A DNA stretch of 64,000 bases from G965202665 sp965243835 (GCA_965243835.1 OZ251578.1:620001-684000); one strand, 5' to 3'; positions 1 through 9,095 are shown, numbered from the stretch's first letter. Notes: a model not told the origin generated them from the letters alone. Translations and numbers: made by a program.

Positions 1-2
1 CG

Positions 3-3000
3 TCGGAGAAGACGGTGACGGTTACGGTGGGCGCGGCGGGCGGCAGCGCCGCCCGGGGAGCTACCGGTGATTACACGCGGGGTGCGGAGACGGTGGATGT
101 AACTATCGCCAGCGGAGATATGGATGGTACGGCGGATGTGACGATCACGCCCCGGGACGATGGGGTAGCGGAGGGGCTGGAGACTATCCGGTTCACCGGG
201 ACGGGCATCGGGGTTTTGGTGACCCCGGCTGATTTGGAGATTAGGGAGACGATCGAACTGGTGTTGAGCGCAACTGCGGTAGGTGAGGAGGATGGGGACG
301 CGGGGGCGGTGACGGCTACGGCCCGATTCGCGGGGGCGTCTAGTTCGGTTTTGACGGGGGCGACGGATGTGGTGTTGTCGTTCGCGGCGGGCACTGAGGC
401 GGAGGCGGAGGATTTCTCCGCTCCGGCGGCGGTGACGTTAAGCATCCCGGCCGGTATGACCGAAAGCTCCGCCTCCGCGTTGTCGGGGTTGGGAATTACG
501 CAGGATATGATCGCGGAAGGAGCCGAGGCGGTTGCGGTGGGCGGGGCCGCGACGGGGTTCATTGTGAACGGGGCGGAGTTGGGTATTACCGATGATGATT
601 TGGATGTGACGTTGACGGCGGACACTGATAATGGGATGGGCGGGGCCCAGAAGGATTTGTCGGAGGGCGCGACGGCGGAGGTGCGGGTGCAGGCCAGTTT
701 CGCGTCGGGGGTGACCAACGGTTTGAGCGAGGATTTGGCGGTGTCGGTAACGGCGGGGGCGTCGTCTCCGGAGTCGGCTCGGGGGGGCGGCGTTGATTTC
801 ACCGCCCCGGCCTCGCCGGTGGAGCTGACGATTCCCACCGGTTCTGCTACTAGCAGCGCCAATACGTTGCTCACCGGGTTGGCGGTGACTGATGATGCGG
901 TGGCGGAGGAGGCGGAGACGTTTCGGGTTACCGGAACCGTCCCCGGCGGAACGGTAACTGCGGATACGCTTACTATCGGGGCCAGCGATAAGCAGTTGGT
1001 GGTGTCGGTGTCTCCGGAGGCGGTGGCGGAGCGGCCGGCGGAGCATACGATTACGGTGACGGTGGGTTTTTCTGGTTCTTCTTCGGAGTTGGCGTCGGCT
1101 ACGACGGTGAACGTAGCGGTGGCGACCGGCGACACCAACGGGGCTGATTTGGCTACGTCTTGCCCGGATGCCAGTCAGGATGCTTGCACGGATAAGGCTA
1201 CGTTTGATATCAGCATCCCGGCCGGGCAGGCTTCGGCTAGCGACACGTTTACTTTGACCGCCCGCCAGGATGGCACTATGGAGGCGGGCGGAGAGACGTT
1301 GAAGGTTACGGGAACGGAGTCGGGGACTTCCAACTCGGCTTCGGACACGTTGCGTATCACGGACTCCGGGATAGAAGTGGCCATACTTGATTCGGCTGAT
1401 GACCCGCTGGCGGCGCTGGGGGAAGCCAGCGGAGCGTCGCAGGTGACGGTGCGGGTGACTATGCCGCAGGCGGTTTCTTCCCGAACGGTGGTTGGTCTCA
1501 ATGTAACCAGCGATGACGCTACTGTGAGCGACGATGCCGTTTGGACGATACGGGAGGACTATCGGGTGAGCGGCTTGGTTGCCCCGTCCGGGACTCCCGC
1601 CGGGCACGCCCTGGGAGTGGTGGTTGAGAACGGTCAGCAGAGCGGAACGGCGACTTTCACGATCACGGTTCAGGACGATAATGTGGCGGAGGAGACCGAG
1701 ACCATACGGATCACCGGCGGAGATGTGGGTTCGTTTCCGGTGACGGGAGCCGGTTTGGATATTACCGACAACGACTCCGCTCCCGCCAACATCGACCTGG
1801 TCCTGGAAACCACAGACGGCGGCCCCCTGGCCAGCGTCCAAGAAGACGACAGCGACCCGACGGTAGTGCGGATACGGGCTTCCTACCAGGGCGGCACGGT
1901 GCTCCACCGGGCGGTGACCATCCCCATAACGGTGGGCGACTCCTCAAACCCCTCGGGGGAGGCCGCCTCCGGGACCGACTACCAGGCGGTGACCGGCGCC
2001 GGCGTCACCATCCCCGCCTACCAGTCCAGCGGGGAAACCACGTTCAGCCTGGACCCGGAGGACGACACCGCAGCCGAGGGGCCGGAAACGGTGACTATCA
2101 CCGGAGCCCACGCCGATTACACCATAGGAAACGACACCTTTACCATCACCATCATCGACGACGACGCCGCCATCACCCTCACCCTCCTCGATTCCGGCGA
2201 CCAACCCTTGGAAGCCCTGCCGGAAGGTACCGCCGCCACCGTCGTTACCGTGCGGGCCTCCTACCCCGGTACCAACACCTTGGACACCGCGCAGACCATA
2301 GCACTCGCCCTGGAAGGGGATGCCGCCTCCGGGTCCGACTACCGAACGACCAACGTCCCCGACCCGTTCTCGATCACCATCCCCCAAAGCCAGAACAGCG
2401 CCACTGCGACTTTCACCCTTGCCTTGGACGGAACCCAAGACGACAGCATCGACGAACCAAACGAAACCCTGCGCGTAACCGGTGCCTTGGAGGGGTTCAT
2501 TGTCAACTCCGCTGAGCTGGAGATCACCGACGACGACCCTCCGCCCACCGGGATCAACTTGACGGTAAGCCCGAGTACGGTGGCTGAGAACCGGGGGAGC
2601 AGTCCTCTCGACGTACGGGTGACCGCCGCCCTGGTAGGCAACCTCCGTTCTCAACCTACTTCTGTGCGGGTAACCATCGGCGCCTCCGGAAGCACCGCTG
2701 TCCGTAACAGCGATTACCGCGTCCGGGGTTCTACTTCCTTGACTGTCACCATCCCCGCCGCAACCCGTAACGCCCAGGGGTCTTTCTCCGTAGTCATCGA
2801 AAGCGACACTCGATCTGAGCAAACGGAACGCATCAGGATATCGGCTACCAGCGCCTTCGGCGGTGCCACCGCCGACTTGTCAATCACCAACGTTAACCCC
2901 GCCCCCACCCCCAACCCCGGCGGAGGCGGTGGAGGCGGAGGCGGAGGCGGCGGGGGCGGCGGGGGTGGCGCGCCGCCCCCCGCTGGACCGCCCGCCGGAC

Positions 3001-3617
3001 CGGTTGCCCCGCCCCCGCCCCCGGCGGAACCGGTGTGCCAGGGGCGGTTCTGCGATGAGGACGGCAGCGTTCATCAGGCCAACATCGAGCAAATCGCCGC
3101 TTGGGAGATCACCTTGGGTTGCGACGCCGACGATGCCACCAAGTTCTGCCCGTCGGCGCAGATTACCAGAAGGCAAATGGCCGCTTTCCTCTACCGCGCC
3201 GTTAACCGACTCGGGCCCATCGAACCCCCCGTCGGCATAGAAATCAGCGATGTTCCCGCCGATGCCTGGTACCGCACTTTTGCCGATTGGGTGGTTTCCA
3301 CCGGAGCCTTCGCCGCCCCCGACGGGGTGTTTAATCCCGGAGGGGTGGTTACCCGGTCGGATATGGCGGTGATGATGATCGCTTCCTTCCCCGACATAAA
3401 CGCGGTGGACGAACCGGAGGGTCTGTTCAACGATGTGGCGGGCGTGGCTCCGGAGGTGGTGCGGGCGGTGGAGGGGATGTATCACACCGGGGTCACTAGG
3501 GGATGTAGCGCCGAGCCTCTCAACTACTGTCCCGACCAGCCGGTTACCCGGGCGCAGATGGCTTCTTTCTTCGTCCGCGCCGTCAACTACACTCCCCCCG
3601 CCGCCGACGGCTCATAA
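3..3617 (+). CDS. Calx-beta/SLH cell-surface protein (5' truncated)
   Basis: This is the C-terminal part of a very large secreted surface protein; the frame is open to the left edge, so start and signal peptide lie outside. Roughly residues 1-965 are repeated beta-sandwich units of about 100 residues with Calx-beta-like signatures (E-x-E-T-[IF]-R-[IV]-T-G strands and D-D-D/D-N-D calcium-type turns). A run of about 18 glycines follows near residue 970, then a Pro-rich linker, then about 190 residues of SLH-like repeats with Cys pairs (CQGRFCDEDGS, LGCDADD, ITRRQMAAF, VTRAQMASF). Such SLH repeats anchor proteins to the cell wall and Calx-beta units bind calcium or act as adhesive stalks. A role in adhesion or surface layering is inferred. 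Base composition changes abruptly near 1780 inside the gene. Confidence 0.85.
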   Translation, partial: SEKTVTVTVGAAGGSAARGATGDYTRGAETVDVTIASGDMDGTADVTITPRDDGVAEGLETIRFTGTGIGVLVTPADLEIRETIELVLSATAVGEEDGDAGAVTATARFAGASSSVLTGATDVVLSFAAGTEAEAEDFSAPAAVTLSIPAGMTESSASALSGLGITQDMIAEGAEAVAVGGAATGFIVNGAELGITDDDLDVTLTADTDNGMGGAQKDLSEGATAEVRVQASFASGVTNGLSEDLAVSVTAGASSPESARGGGVDFTAPASPVELTIPTGSATSSANTLLTGLAVTDDAVAEEAETFRVTGTVPGGTVTADTLTIGASDKQLVVSVSPEAVAERPAEHTITVTVGFSGSSSELASATTVNVAVATGDTNGADLATSCPDASQDACTDKATFDISIPAGQASASDTFTLTARQDGTMEAGGETLKVTGTESGTSNSASDTLRITDSGIEVAILDSADDPLAALGEASGASQVTVRVTMPQAVSSRTVVGLNVTSDDATVSDDAVWTIREDYRVSGLVAPSGTPAGHALGVVVENGQQSGTATFTITVQDDNVAEETETIRITGGDVGSFPVTGAGLDITDNDSAPANIDLVLETTDGGPLASVQEDDSDPTVVRIRASYQGGTVLHRAVTIPITVGDSSNPSGEAASGTDYQAVTGAGVTIPAYQSSGETTFSLDPEDDTAAEGPETVTITGAHADYTIGNDTFTITIIDDDAAITLTLLDSGDQPLEALPEGTAATVVTVRASYPGTNTLDTAQTIALALEGDAASGSDYRTTNVPDPFSITIPQSQNSATATFTLALDGTQDDSIDEPNETLRVTGALEGFIVNSAELEITDDDPPPTGINLTVSPSTVAENRGSSPLDVRVTAALVGNLRSQPTSVRVTIGASGSTAVRNSDYRVRGSTSLTVTIPAATRNAQGSFSVVIESDTRSEQTERIRISATSAFGGATADLSITNVNPAPTPNPGGGGGGGGGGGGGGGGGAPPPAGPPAGPVAPPPPPAEPVCQGRFCDEDGSVHQANIEQIAAWEITLGCDADDATKFCPSAQITRRQMAAFLYRAVNRLGPIEPPVGIEISDVPADAWYRTFADWVVSTGAFAAPDGVFNPGGVVTRSDMAVMMIASFPDINAVDEPEGLFNDVAGVAPEVVRAVEGMYHTGVTRGCSAEPLNYCPDQPVTRAQMASFFVRAVNYTPPAADGS

Positions 3618-3626
3618 CCGCCCCCG

Positions 3627-3900
3627 AAAAACGACCCCCTTGTTTAAGCCGAGAAAGTTAATTAAATTGTGGGCGGGTGGGTGCGGGGGAGGGCGGGTGG
3701 GGCCGCCCGGCGGGTTTTTTCGGGTTGCCCGTTGCGGCGGGCGGGACCTGTAACCTGTTTGTCCGTCGCTGATCTTTGGGAGTGGGATTCTTTCCCGCTT
3801 TTCGGTAGGTCTTCGGGTGACGGCGGGGGAGTTGTCGGGCGGGTGAGAGCGGTCCGGTGACAAAATTTTCGGGATGGCGTTGCGGCGGACGAGGGTGCAT
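3627..3900 (+). repeat. Intergenic repeat R1, about 274 bp
   Basis: First of three related intergenic units. It starts with AAAAACGACCCCCTTGTTT, continues with an AT-rich GTTAATTAAATTG box and a run of G-triplets (GGGCGGGTGGGTGCGGGGG), and ends near GAGGGTGCAT. It is nearly identical to R3 (4221-4492), with two small indels. It begins 10 bp after the stop of the surface-protein gene. No credible reading frame lies in it. Confidence 0.85.
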
Positions 3901-3935
3901 GACCTTGCGGGTGCGTTATTCGCCGCATCCGAAGC

Positions 3936-4072
3936 AAACGACCCCCTTGTTTAAAGCGAGAAAGTTAATTAAATTGTGGGTGGGTGGGCGCGGGGGCGGG
4001 CGGGTGGGGGCCGCCCAGGGCAATTTTTCGGGATGACCGTTTGCGGTGGGCGGGGGACCAGTCGTTTGTTCC
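3936..4072 (+). repeat. Intergenic repeat R2, shortened copy
   Basis: Second unit. Its first 70 bp match R1 and R3 closely (AAACGACCCCCTTGTTTAA, GTTAATTAAATTG, then GGGTGGGTGGGCGCGGGGG). The following 65 bp match only loosely and similarity is lost near 4073. The unit starts lie about 309 and 285 bp apart, so the array looks like a roughly 300-bp tandem repeat whose middle copy has decayed. Confidence 0.75.
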
Positions 4073-4220
4073 CGCCTTGCCCCGTTCGGTTGCCGTTGGG
4101 TGGGTAGTGGGAGAGTTGCTTTGACGCCGGGTGGTTATCCGCGGCCGGTTCGGGTGGCTGGCGGCGGGGTTGGTTTGCCCTGAGCTGGCGCCAGCGGTCC
4201 TGTCCGCGCCCCGAAAAAGG

Positions 4221-4492
4221 AAAAACGACCCCCTTGTTTAAGCCGAGAAAGTTAATTAAATTGTGGGTGGGTGGGCGCGGGGGCGGGCGGGTGGGGTCGC
4301 CCGGCGGGTTTTTCGGGTTGCCCGTTGCGGCGGGCGGGACCTGTAACCTGTTTGTCCGTCGCTGATCTTGGGAGTGGGATTCTTTCCCGCTTTTCGGAAG
4401 GTCTTCGGGTGGCGGCGGGGGAGTTGTCGGGCGGGTGAGGGCGGTCCGGTGACAAAATTTTCGGGATGGCGTTGCGGTGGGCGAGGGTGCAT
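4221..4492 (+). repeat. Intergenic repeat R3, about 272 bp
   Basis: Third unit, nearly identical to R1 over its full length. It has the same CGACCCCCTTGTTTAAGCC opening, AT-rich box, four-run G tract and ACAAAATTTTCGGGATGG segment near the end. Sequence beyond 4493 has no further copy. Confidence 0.85.
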
Positions 4493-4994
4493 GTCTTGGA
4501 CGAGCCGGGCGGGGTCGGGGTTTGGCAGATTTGCCGGACGGTTTTCTTAGCGTGCCGGGCCATACGCACTTCCCCGCGGGGGTCGCCCGCGTCCGGCGGT
4601 CCCCGCAGGCGTTTTTCTTCGTTGTCGTCTGGTTCTTCGCGGGCGAGGGCGAGGAGGTTGCGTTTTTGGCGGAGGCGGTCTGGTTTCCGTCCGCGGCGTC
4701 CGGGGGTTTTCTTCCTGAACGGGGCGGTTGGTTGCCCCGGCGACGAGGGAAGTGTCCGCGGCTTGCGTCGCCTCCGGTAACGCAAGATTGGCAGGCGGCC
4801 CGGTACTCCCCGGACAAGTCGAGCGTCGCTTATGGGATGCCTTCCCGCCGCCAAGTGGGTTGGGATGGCAACGATACCGGAAACAAAAAGCAGGGGAGCG
4901 TACAAACGAGCGTACGAAATGGACGACGCGTCTCGCCGCTCGTCGGGCTTGCCTGTCTGGAATTGGCGGAGCCGCTATAGCGGGGGGCGAGGTT
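4493..4994. other. Gene-free stretch before bioY
   Basis: About 500 bp between the last repeat and the bioY stop. I see no reading frame with convincing codon use, start or family signature on either strand, no tRNA and no clear intrinsic terminator. A reverse-strand open frame of about 217 codons runs through it and on into R3, but is rich in Pro/Arg and reads the repeat as protein, so I did not call it. The stretch may hold the decayed end of a former gene. Confidence 0.5.
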
Positions 4995-5615
4995 TTAGGG
5001 GGACCGGTCGCCGAGGAACTTCCAGAGGGCGGGGAGCAGGCCGGCCGCCAACAGCAGTTTGATGGCGTCGCCGGGCAGGAACGGGCCTACGCCGATGGTG
5101 GAGACCACCTCCGTGAAACTCCAAGAAACGTCCGACGTGCGGAGGTCGTACAGCATCAGCCCCGCAACGCCAAATACGTAGATGATGAAAGTGCCGGTCA
5201 GGAAAGCCCCCACCGAGGTGGAGAAGCGACGGTCCTGGTGTTGTTCGGCCAGGTAGCCCACCGCGTACCCGGCGACGATGAACCCCAGCAGGTAGCCGGC
5301 GGTGGCCCCGGTGGCCGTCGACCAGCCGCCCTCCCCGCCCGCGTAGAAGGGCAACCCCGCCGCCCCCATCACCCAGTACAGCGCTTGCGAAGCCGCCCCG
5401 GCCCGCGACCCCAGGGCCGCCCCCGACAGCAAAACGGCGAAGGTCTGGCCGGTAATCGGCACCGGAGTGAACCAGAGCTGAATGGAAATCTGGGCGAACA
5501 GCGCGGTCAGCAGGGCGAAGCCGGTTACCAGGGCGAGGACGTAGACCGTCCGGGCGGCGCGGTCGTTCGCCCACCGCCGGGGCATAACCGAGGCGGCGAT
5601 GGTTGCGGAATGCAT
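4995..5615 (-). CDS. bioY: Biotin transporter BioY (ECF S component)
   Basis: Membrane-embedded substrate-binding (S) component of an energy-coupling-factor vitamin transporter, binding biotin for import. The 206-residue length and about six hydrophobic helices fit the family. Characteristic segments are the TPVPITGQTFAVLLSGA loop, the ALYWVMGAAGLPFYAGG segment with the following GATAGYLLGF, and the FLPGDAIKLLLAAG segment near the end. The start is set by a strong AAGGAGG ribosome site 8 bases upstream of ATG; an open extension upstream lacks one. No ATPase or T-component genes lie nearby, so the module is shared or BioY works alone. The gene is divergent from the YlbL-like protease gene. Confidence 0.93.
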   Translation of the reverse strand: MHSATIAASVMPRRWANDRAARTVYVLALVTGFALLTALFAQISIQLWFTPVPITGQTFAVLLSGAALGSRAGAASQALYWVMGAAGLPFYAGGEGGWSTATGATAGYLLGFIVAGYAVGYLAEQHQDRRFSTSVGAFLTGTFIIYVFGVAGLMLYDLRTSDVSWSFTEVVSTIGVGPFLPGDAIKLLLAAGLLPALWKFLGDRSP

Positions 5616-5737
5616 AACGGGTTCCTCCTTGTTCGGCTGGTCCGGGCGCGGTTGGTCCGGACGACCTTGTCCGTATTCTGTTTCTTTGATCGTATCTTTT
5701 GACCGGGCGGGACGGCCGTCCGTTACCGGCCGGGCGG

Positions 5738-6889
5738 ATGCGACGTATGTTCGCCCCGCCGTTAGGCTATTCCAAACCGGATATGGTAACACTGCCCCCG
5801 CCCCCCGTCCCGGATGATGAGGACATCCCCGCCCCGGCGGACGATGCCGCGCCGGCCGCTCCCGGGCCGATCCCCGCCCGCGCCCCCCGTTGGTTGTGGC
5901 CCGTCTTGGTCGGGATTGCGGGGTTGCTGATCCTGGTTTTGTTCGCGGGCGGGATGAGGGTTCCTTTTTACGCCCTGTCCCCCGGCCCGGTGGAGGAAGT
6001 GGATGACATAACCGACATCGCCGGGACCCCCGTCTACGGCTTGCACGGCGACCTCTATATGCTCACCGTCACCCTGCAGGAGGTGAACTTCCTGGAGTTC
6101 GTGCAAGGCTGGTTCACCCCGGCGGTGGACCTGTACCGGACGGAGCGCATCCGCCCGCCGGACGTAACCCCCGAGCAACACCGCGAACAGAGCCGGCGAA
6201 TGATGCGGGACTCGCGGGATGTGGCGATCACGGTGGCCCTGCGTCACCTCGGCTACGAGGTGGGGGAGGACGGGGAGGGGATGCTGGTGGTGGAGGTGGT
6301 GGAAGGGTCGCCCGCGGCCGGGGCGTTTCAGCCGGGGGATGTGATAACGGCCGTGGACGGCGAGGCGGTGTCGGCGTGGCCGGAGGGGGTGGAGGCCATT
6401 CGCTCCAAGCGGCCCGGCCAAGACGTGGAGTTCGCTTTTAAACGCGGTTCCGAGGAACGCACCGTCCGCCTCACCTTGACGGAGCACCCCGCCGAACCGG
6501 GTCGGCCCATGGCCGGTTTCACGCCCGGCACCGCCAACCCGCGCCCGGCGACCCCTTTCGAGGTGACCATCGACACCGCCAACTCCGGCGGTCCCTCGGC
6601 GGGGATAATGTATACGCTCACCATCCTGGACCTGCTCACCGAAGAAGACCTTATCAAAGGCAACATAGTGGCCGGCACCGGCACCATCGACCTCGACGGA
6701 AAGGTGGGTCCGATCGGCGGCGTCCGTCAGAAGGTGGCGGCCGCCCAGCAGGCGGGGGCCCGCTACATCCTGGTGCCGCAGGAGAACTACGCCGACGCCC
6801 TAGCCGCCAAAAACGACGAGGTGGAGGTGTTTGCGGTCGCCTCCCTGCAGGACGCTTTGCAGGTTTTGGAGGGCCTGCCGCCCGCGTGA
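5738..6889 (+). CDS. YlbL-like PDZ/Lon-type membrane serine protease
   Basis: Single-pass membrane protease of the YlbL/Lon-C family, with the catalytic part outside the membrane. After a Pro/Asp-rich N-terminal tail there is one membrane helix (about residues 54-72), a PDZ domain near 180-270 (GMLVVEVVEGSPAAGAFQPGD) and a C-terminal Lon-type domain. The Ser/Lys dyad is visible as NSGGPSAG (Ser287) and GGVRQK (Lys332). In Bacillus the relative degrades checkpoint proteins such as YneA. Start choice is uncertain: ATG codons occur at 5738, 5747 and 5783, none with a strong ribosome site, and an upstream TTG is also possible. The membrane helix and catalytic domains do not depend on this choice. 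Confidence 0.9.
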   Translation: MRRMFAPPLGYSKPDMVTLPPPPVPDDEDIPAPADDAAPAAPGPIPARAPRWLWPVLVGIAGLLILVLFAGGMRVPFYALSPGPVEEVDDITDIAGTPVYGLHGDLYMLTVTLQEVNFLEFVQGWFTPAVDLYRTERIRPPDVTPEQHREQSRRMMRDSRDVAITVALRHLGYEVGEDGEGMLVVEVVEGSPAAGAFQPGDVITAVDGEAVSAWPEGVEAIRSKRPGQDVEFAFKRGSEERTVRLTLTEHPAEPGRPMAGFTPGTANPRPATPFEVTIDTANSGGPSAGIMYTLTILDLLTEEDLIKGNIVAGTGTIDLDGKVGPIGGVRQKVAAAQQAGARYILVPQENYADALAAKNDEVEVFAVASLQDALQVLEGLPPA

Positions 6890-6969
6890 GCGCGCTCCGG
6901 TTCGCGTCCCGAAAACCCGGTTGACAGCGCCCTCCGGCGCCCGCAGAACGGGAACCCCCGCTCCCTCTA

Positions 6970-6999
6970 TTGGAGTTATCCACAACGAAGGGCTATAGT
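6970..6999 (+). promoter_or_regulatory. Promoter of the DivIVA-like gene (leaderless type)
   Basis: TTGGAG (6970-6975) and TATAGT (6994-6999) with 18-bp spacing. The ATG at 7009 lies 9 bp after the -10 box, where transcription should begin at or next to the start codon, so the mRNA is probably leaderless. Both DnaA boxes overlap this promoter. Confidence 0.5.
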
Positions 7000-7007
7000 T
7001 ATCCACA
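6976..7007 (+). promoter_or_regulatory. Two direct perfect DnaA boxes
   Basis: TTATCCACA occurs at 6976-6984 and again at 6999-7007 in the same orientation, 23 bp start to start (about two helical turns). This is the canonical DnaA 9-mer. One copy is in the promoter spacer; the other starts at the last base of the -10 box and ends 1 bp before the ATG. Binding of DnaA would cover the promoter. Confidence 0.75.
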
Positions 7008-7008
7008 A

Positions 7009-9006
7009 ATGAGCTCCCATCCGACCCCTGAAGTCCCGGGCGACGTCCAACCGGACGGGTCCGAAACCCAGCCCTCGTTCGCCAAAGTGTTCCGCGGTTA
7101 CGACCCGGCGGAGGTGGATTCCTACCTCGCCAGGTTGATCTCCCGTCTCAAGTTGAACCGGGCCCGCATCGCCGACTCCGAATTGAGCGGGGAGGAAGGG
7201 GCGCAGGTTATCGACTCGACGGCCGCCGACATCGCCGAACTGCTGCACGCGGCCCGGTTGGCCGCGGAGAAGATACGGGCCCGCGCCGACCGCCAAGCGG
7301 CGGACGACTTGACCGCGGCCGAAGTCCAGGCCCGGCAAGTGCGGGCGGACGCGGAAGCCGACGCCTACGCCATGCGCAAGTCGGCTTGGGACATGGCGGT
7401 GGAGGCTTTGGAGTCTTTGGAGAAGCAGGCGGCGGAGATGGAGGCGGAAGCCGACCGCAAGGCCCTGGCCATCATCGGCGAGTCGGAGCGCACCGCCCAC
7501 CGCAACCTGGCCTCCGCCCGGCGTGAGGGGGAGCGGGTGATGCAGGAGGCGGGAGCGCAGGCGGAGCGGATGATCATGCGGGCCCGGGAGGAAAGCGAAG
7601 AGTTGGTCGGGGAGAGCGAACGCCGGGTGGAGGTGATCAAAAAACAGATCCGGCTGGAGTCGAAACGGCGGGATGCGCTGGCCGCCGAAGTAAAAGAGTT
7701 GCGTGCCAAATTGGAAGGCCCCTCCCCGGCGGAGTCGGAGACTTCCGTCCGGCTGGTTGCGGGCGCGCCGCACGCCGGCGAACGCGCCCGGTCCGCGCCG
7801 GAGGAGCCCCCGGTCGGGGAGGACGGCCCGGCGGATGTTCGCCCTCCCCCGGAGGCCCCGGCGGTGGACGGTCAGGACATGGCCGAGGAGGTGGCGCGCC
7901 TGCGGGAGATGGCGGAAGCCAACGGGGAACGGGAACCGGCCGTACCCACCCCCCGGACGCGGTCCAAGCCGGCTCCGGCCCCGGGGCCGTCCCGGGCCGC
8001 GGCGGAGAGGGCGAAGGTCGCTCCCGAAAAACGCCGATCGGGGGAGAAGCCGTCGTTGTCTCCAGCGCCGCCGCCGTCCCCGCCCGCTCCGCCGGAGGAG
8101 CGGCCGGTTATTCCGTCCGCGTCCCCGGTTTCCGAGCGGGAGTTGGCCAAGATGTGGTCCACCGGCAAGCCGGCGAGCCGCACCTACGACGCGGCGGCCG
8201 CGGACAGCTTCGGTTCGCTGTTCGAGGATCTGCGCCGGTTGCATGACACCGAAGCGAGATCGGACGAGGGTTCGGCGGAGGCCAAGCCCCCCCCGCCGCC
8301 CCCGGTTCGGGGAGCGGTGGATACCATGCCCGCCGCCTCCGCCTCCGCCCCGGTCCCCGCGCCCCCCTCCGCTCCGGCGGAGCGAATTTCGGCGATGGAG
8401 CGTTACCACCGGGCCTTGTTGCCCATCGCCAACCGCACCCTGCGCAACGTCAAACGACACCTGATCGACATCCACAACGAGCAGTTGGAGGCTCTCAAAA
8501 ACGATCCGGCCGACTGGCAGCCCCAGCGGGAGCGGGTGGAGGAGGGTTTGGCGCACGATTTGACGATTATGCACCGGGAGGCTTTCGCCGCCGGATACGA
8601 CGCGGCCCTGGAAATGTCGGAGTCGCCCGCCTCCCCGCTCCGCCCCGAAGCCCCGGCGGGCGAGCCGGAGTTCTTCGTCTCCGCCCTGTTCGACGAGCTG
8701 GTGCTGACCGTCCAGGCGGGTCGGGAGAACGGCCGGGGGGCCCGCCAGCTGGGGACGGCCCTGTCGCAGGTGTACCGGGTGTGGCGCACCGACCAGGCCG
8801 AACGCCGGGTGCGGTTCTTGGCGGGCCGTTCCTACCATCGGGGGGTGCTGGCCGGGTTCCGGAGCGCGGGGGTGGACCGGTTCCGGTTGGAAACGGGGGA
8901 CCTGTGCCGGGGATGCGTGTATGATGCGGGGGATGCCCGGCTGGTCGAGAAAGCCGAACCGTTTCCCGACCACCAAGAGTGCCGTTGCACCATAGTTCCG
9001 GCTTGA
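7009..9006 (+). CDS. DivIVA-domain coiled-coil protein with MuF-like C-terminus
   Basis: A 665-residue cytoplasmic protein. The N-terminus carries a DivIVA-type motif (FAKVFRGYDPAEVDSYL), as in polar or septal scaffold proteins that sense membrane curvature. Residues about 60-235 form a long Ala/Glu/Arg coiled coil, residues 235-455 are Pro/Ala-rich and disordered, and a helical region follows. The last 45 residues hold CRGCVYDAG and FPDHQECRCTIVP, a Cys/His pattern like the zinc-type end of phage Mu F/SPP1 gp7 head-morphogenesis domains. Role inferred: polar growth or division scaffold. The start is ATG 7009 rather than TTG 6970, because the latter would place the promoter inside the coding region. 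Confidence 0.8.
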   Translation: MSSHPTPEVPGDVQPDGSETQPSFAKVFRGYDPAEVDSYLARLISRLKLNRARIADSELSGEEGAQVIDSTAADIAELLHAARLAAEKIRARADRQAADDLTAAEVQARQVRADAEADAYAMRKSAWDMAVEALESLEKQAAEMEAEADRKALAIIGESERTAHRNLASARREGERVMQEAGAQAERMIMRAREESEELVGESERRVEVIKKQIRLESKRRDALAAEVKELRAKLEGPSPAESETSVRLVAGAPHAGERARSAPEEPPVGEDGPADVRPPPEAPAVDGQDMAEEVARLREMAEANGEREPAVPTPRTRSKPAPAPGPSRAAAERAKVAPEKRRSGEKPSLSPAPPPSPPAPPEERPVIPSASPVSERELAKMWSTGKPASRTYDAAAADSFGSLFEDLRRLHDTEARSDEGSAEAKPPPPPPVRGAVDTMPAASASAPVPAPPSAPAERISAMERYHRALLPIANRTLRNVKRHLIDIHNEQLEALKNDPADWQPQRERVEEGLAHDLTIMHREAFAAGYDAALEMSESPASPLRPEAPAGEPEFFVSALFDELVLTVQAGRENGRGARQLGTALSQVYRVWRTDQAERRVRFLAGRSYHRGVLAGFRSAGVDRFRLETGDLCRGCVYDAGDARLVEKAEPFPDHQECRCTIVPA

Positions 9007-9095
9007 CGGCGGATTTTCCGTTTCGTCTGCTTCCCGTTCGGTCGTAGAATGGGAGGCGCCGGGTCCTGCGAATCCGAAAGGGAGTTGGCCGCCTA

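Noticed and set aside
3627..4492. Repeats considered as a CRISPR array
   Set aside because: Units are about 270 bp and spaced about 300 bp, without short palindromic repeats, uniform spacers or cas genes.
4252..4905. Reverse-strand open frame of about 217 codons after the repeats
   Set aside because: It runs through repeat R3, is rich in Pro/Arg as expected for an antisense frame in GC-rich DNA, has no ribosome site and no recognisable motif.
6976..7007. DnaA boxes as a replication origin
   Set aside because: Only two boxes, no AT-rich unwinding region, and no dnaA, dnaN, rpmH or parAB genes in the window.
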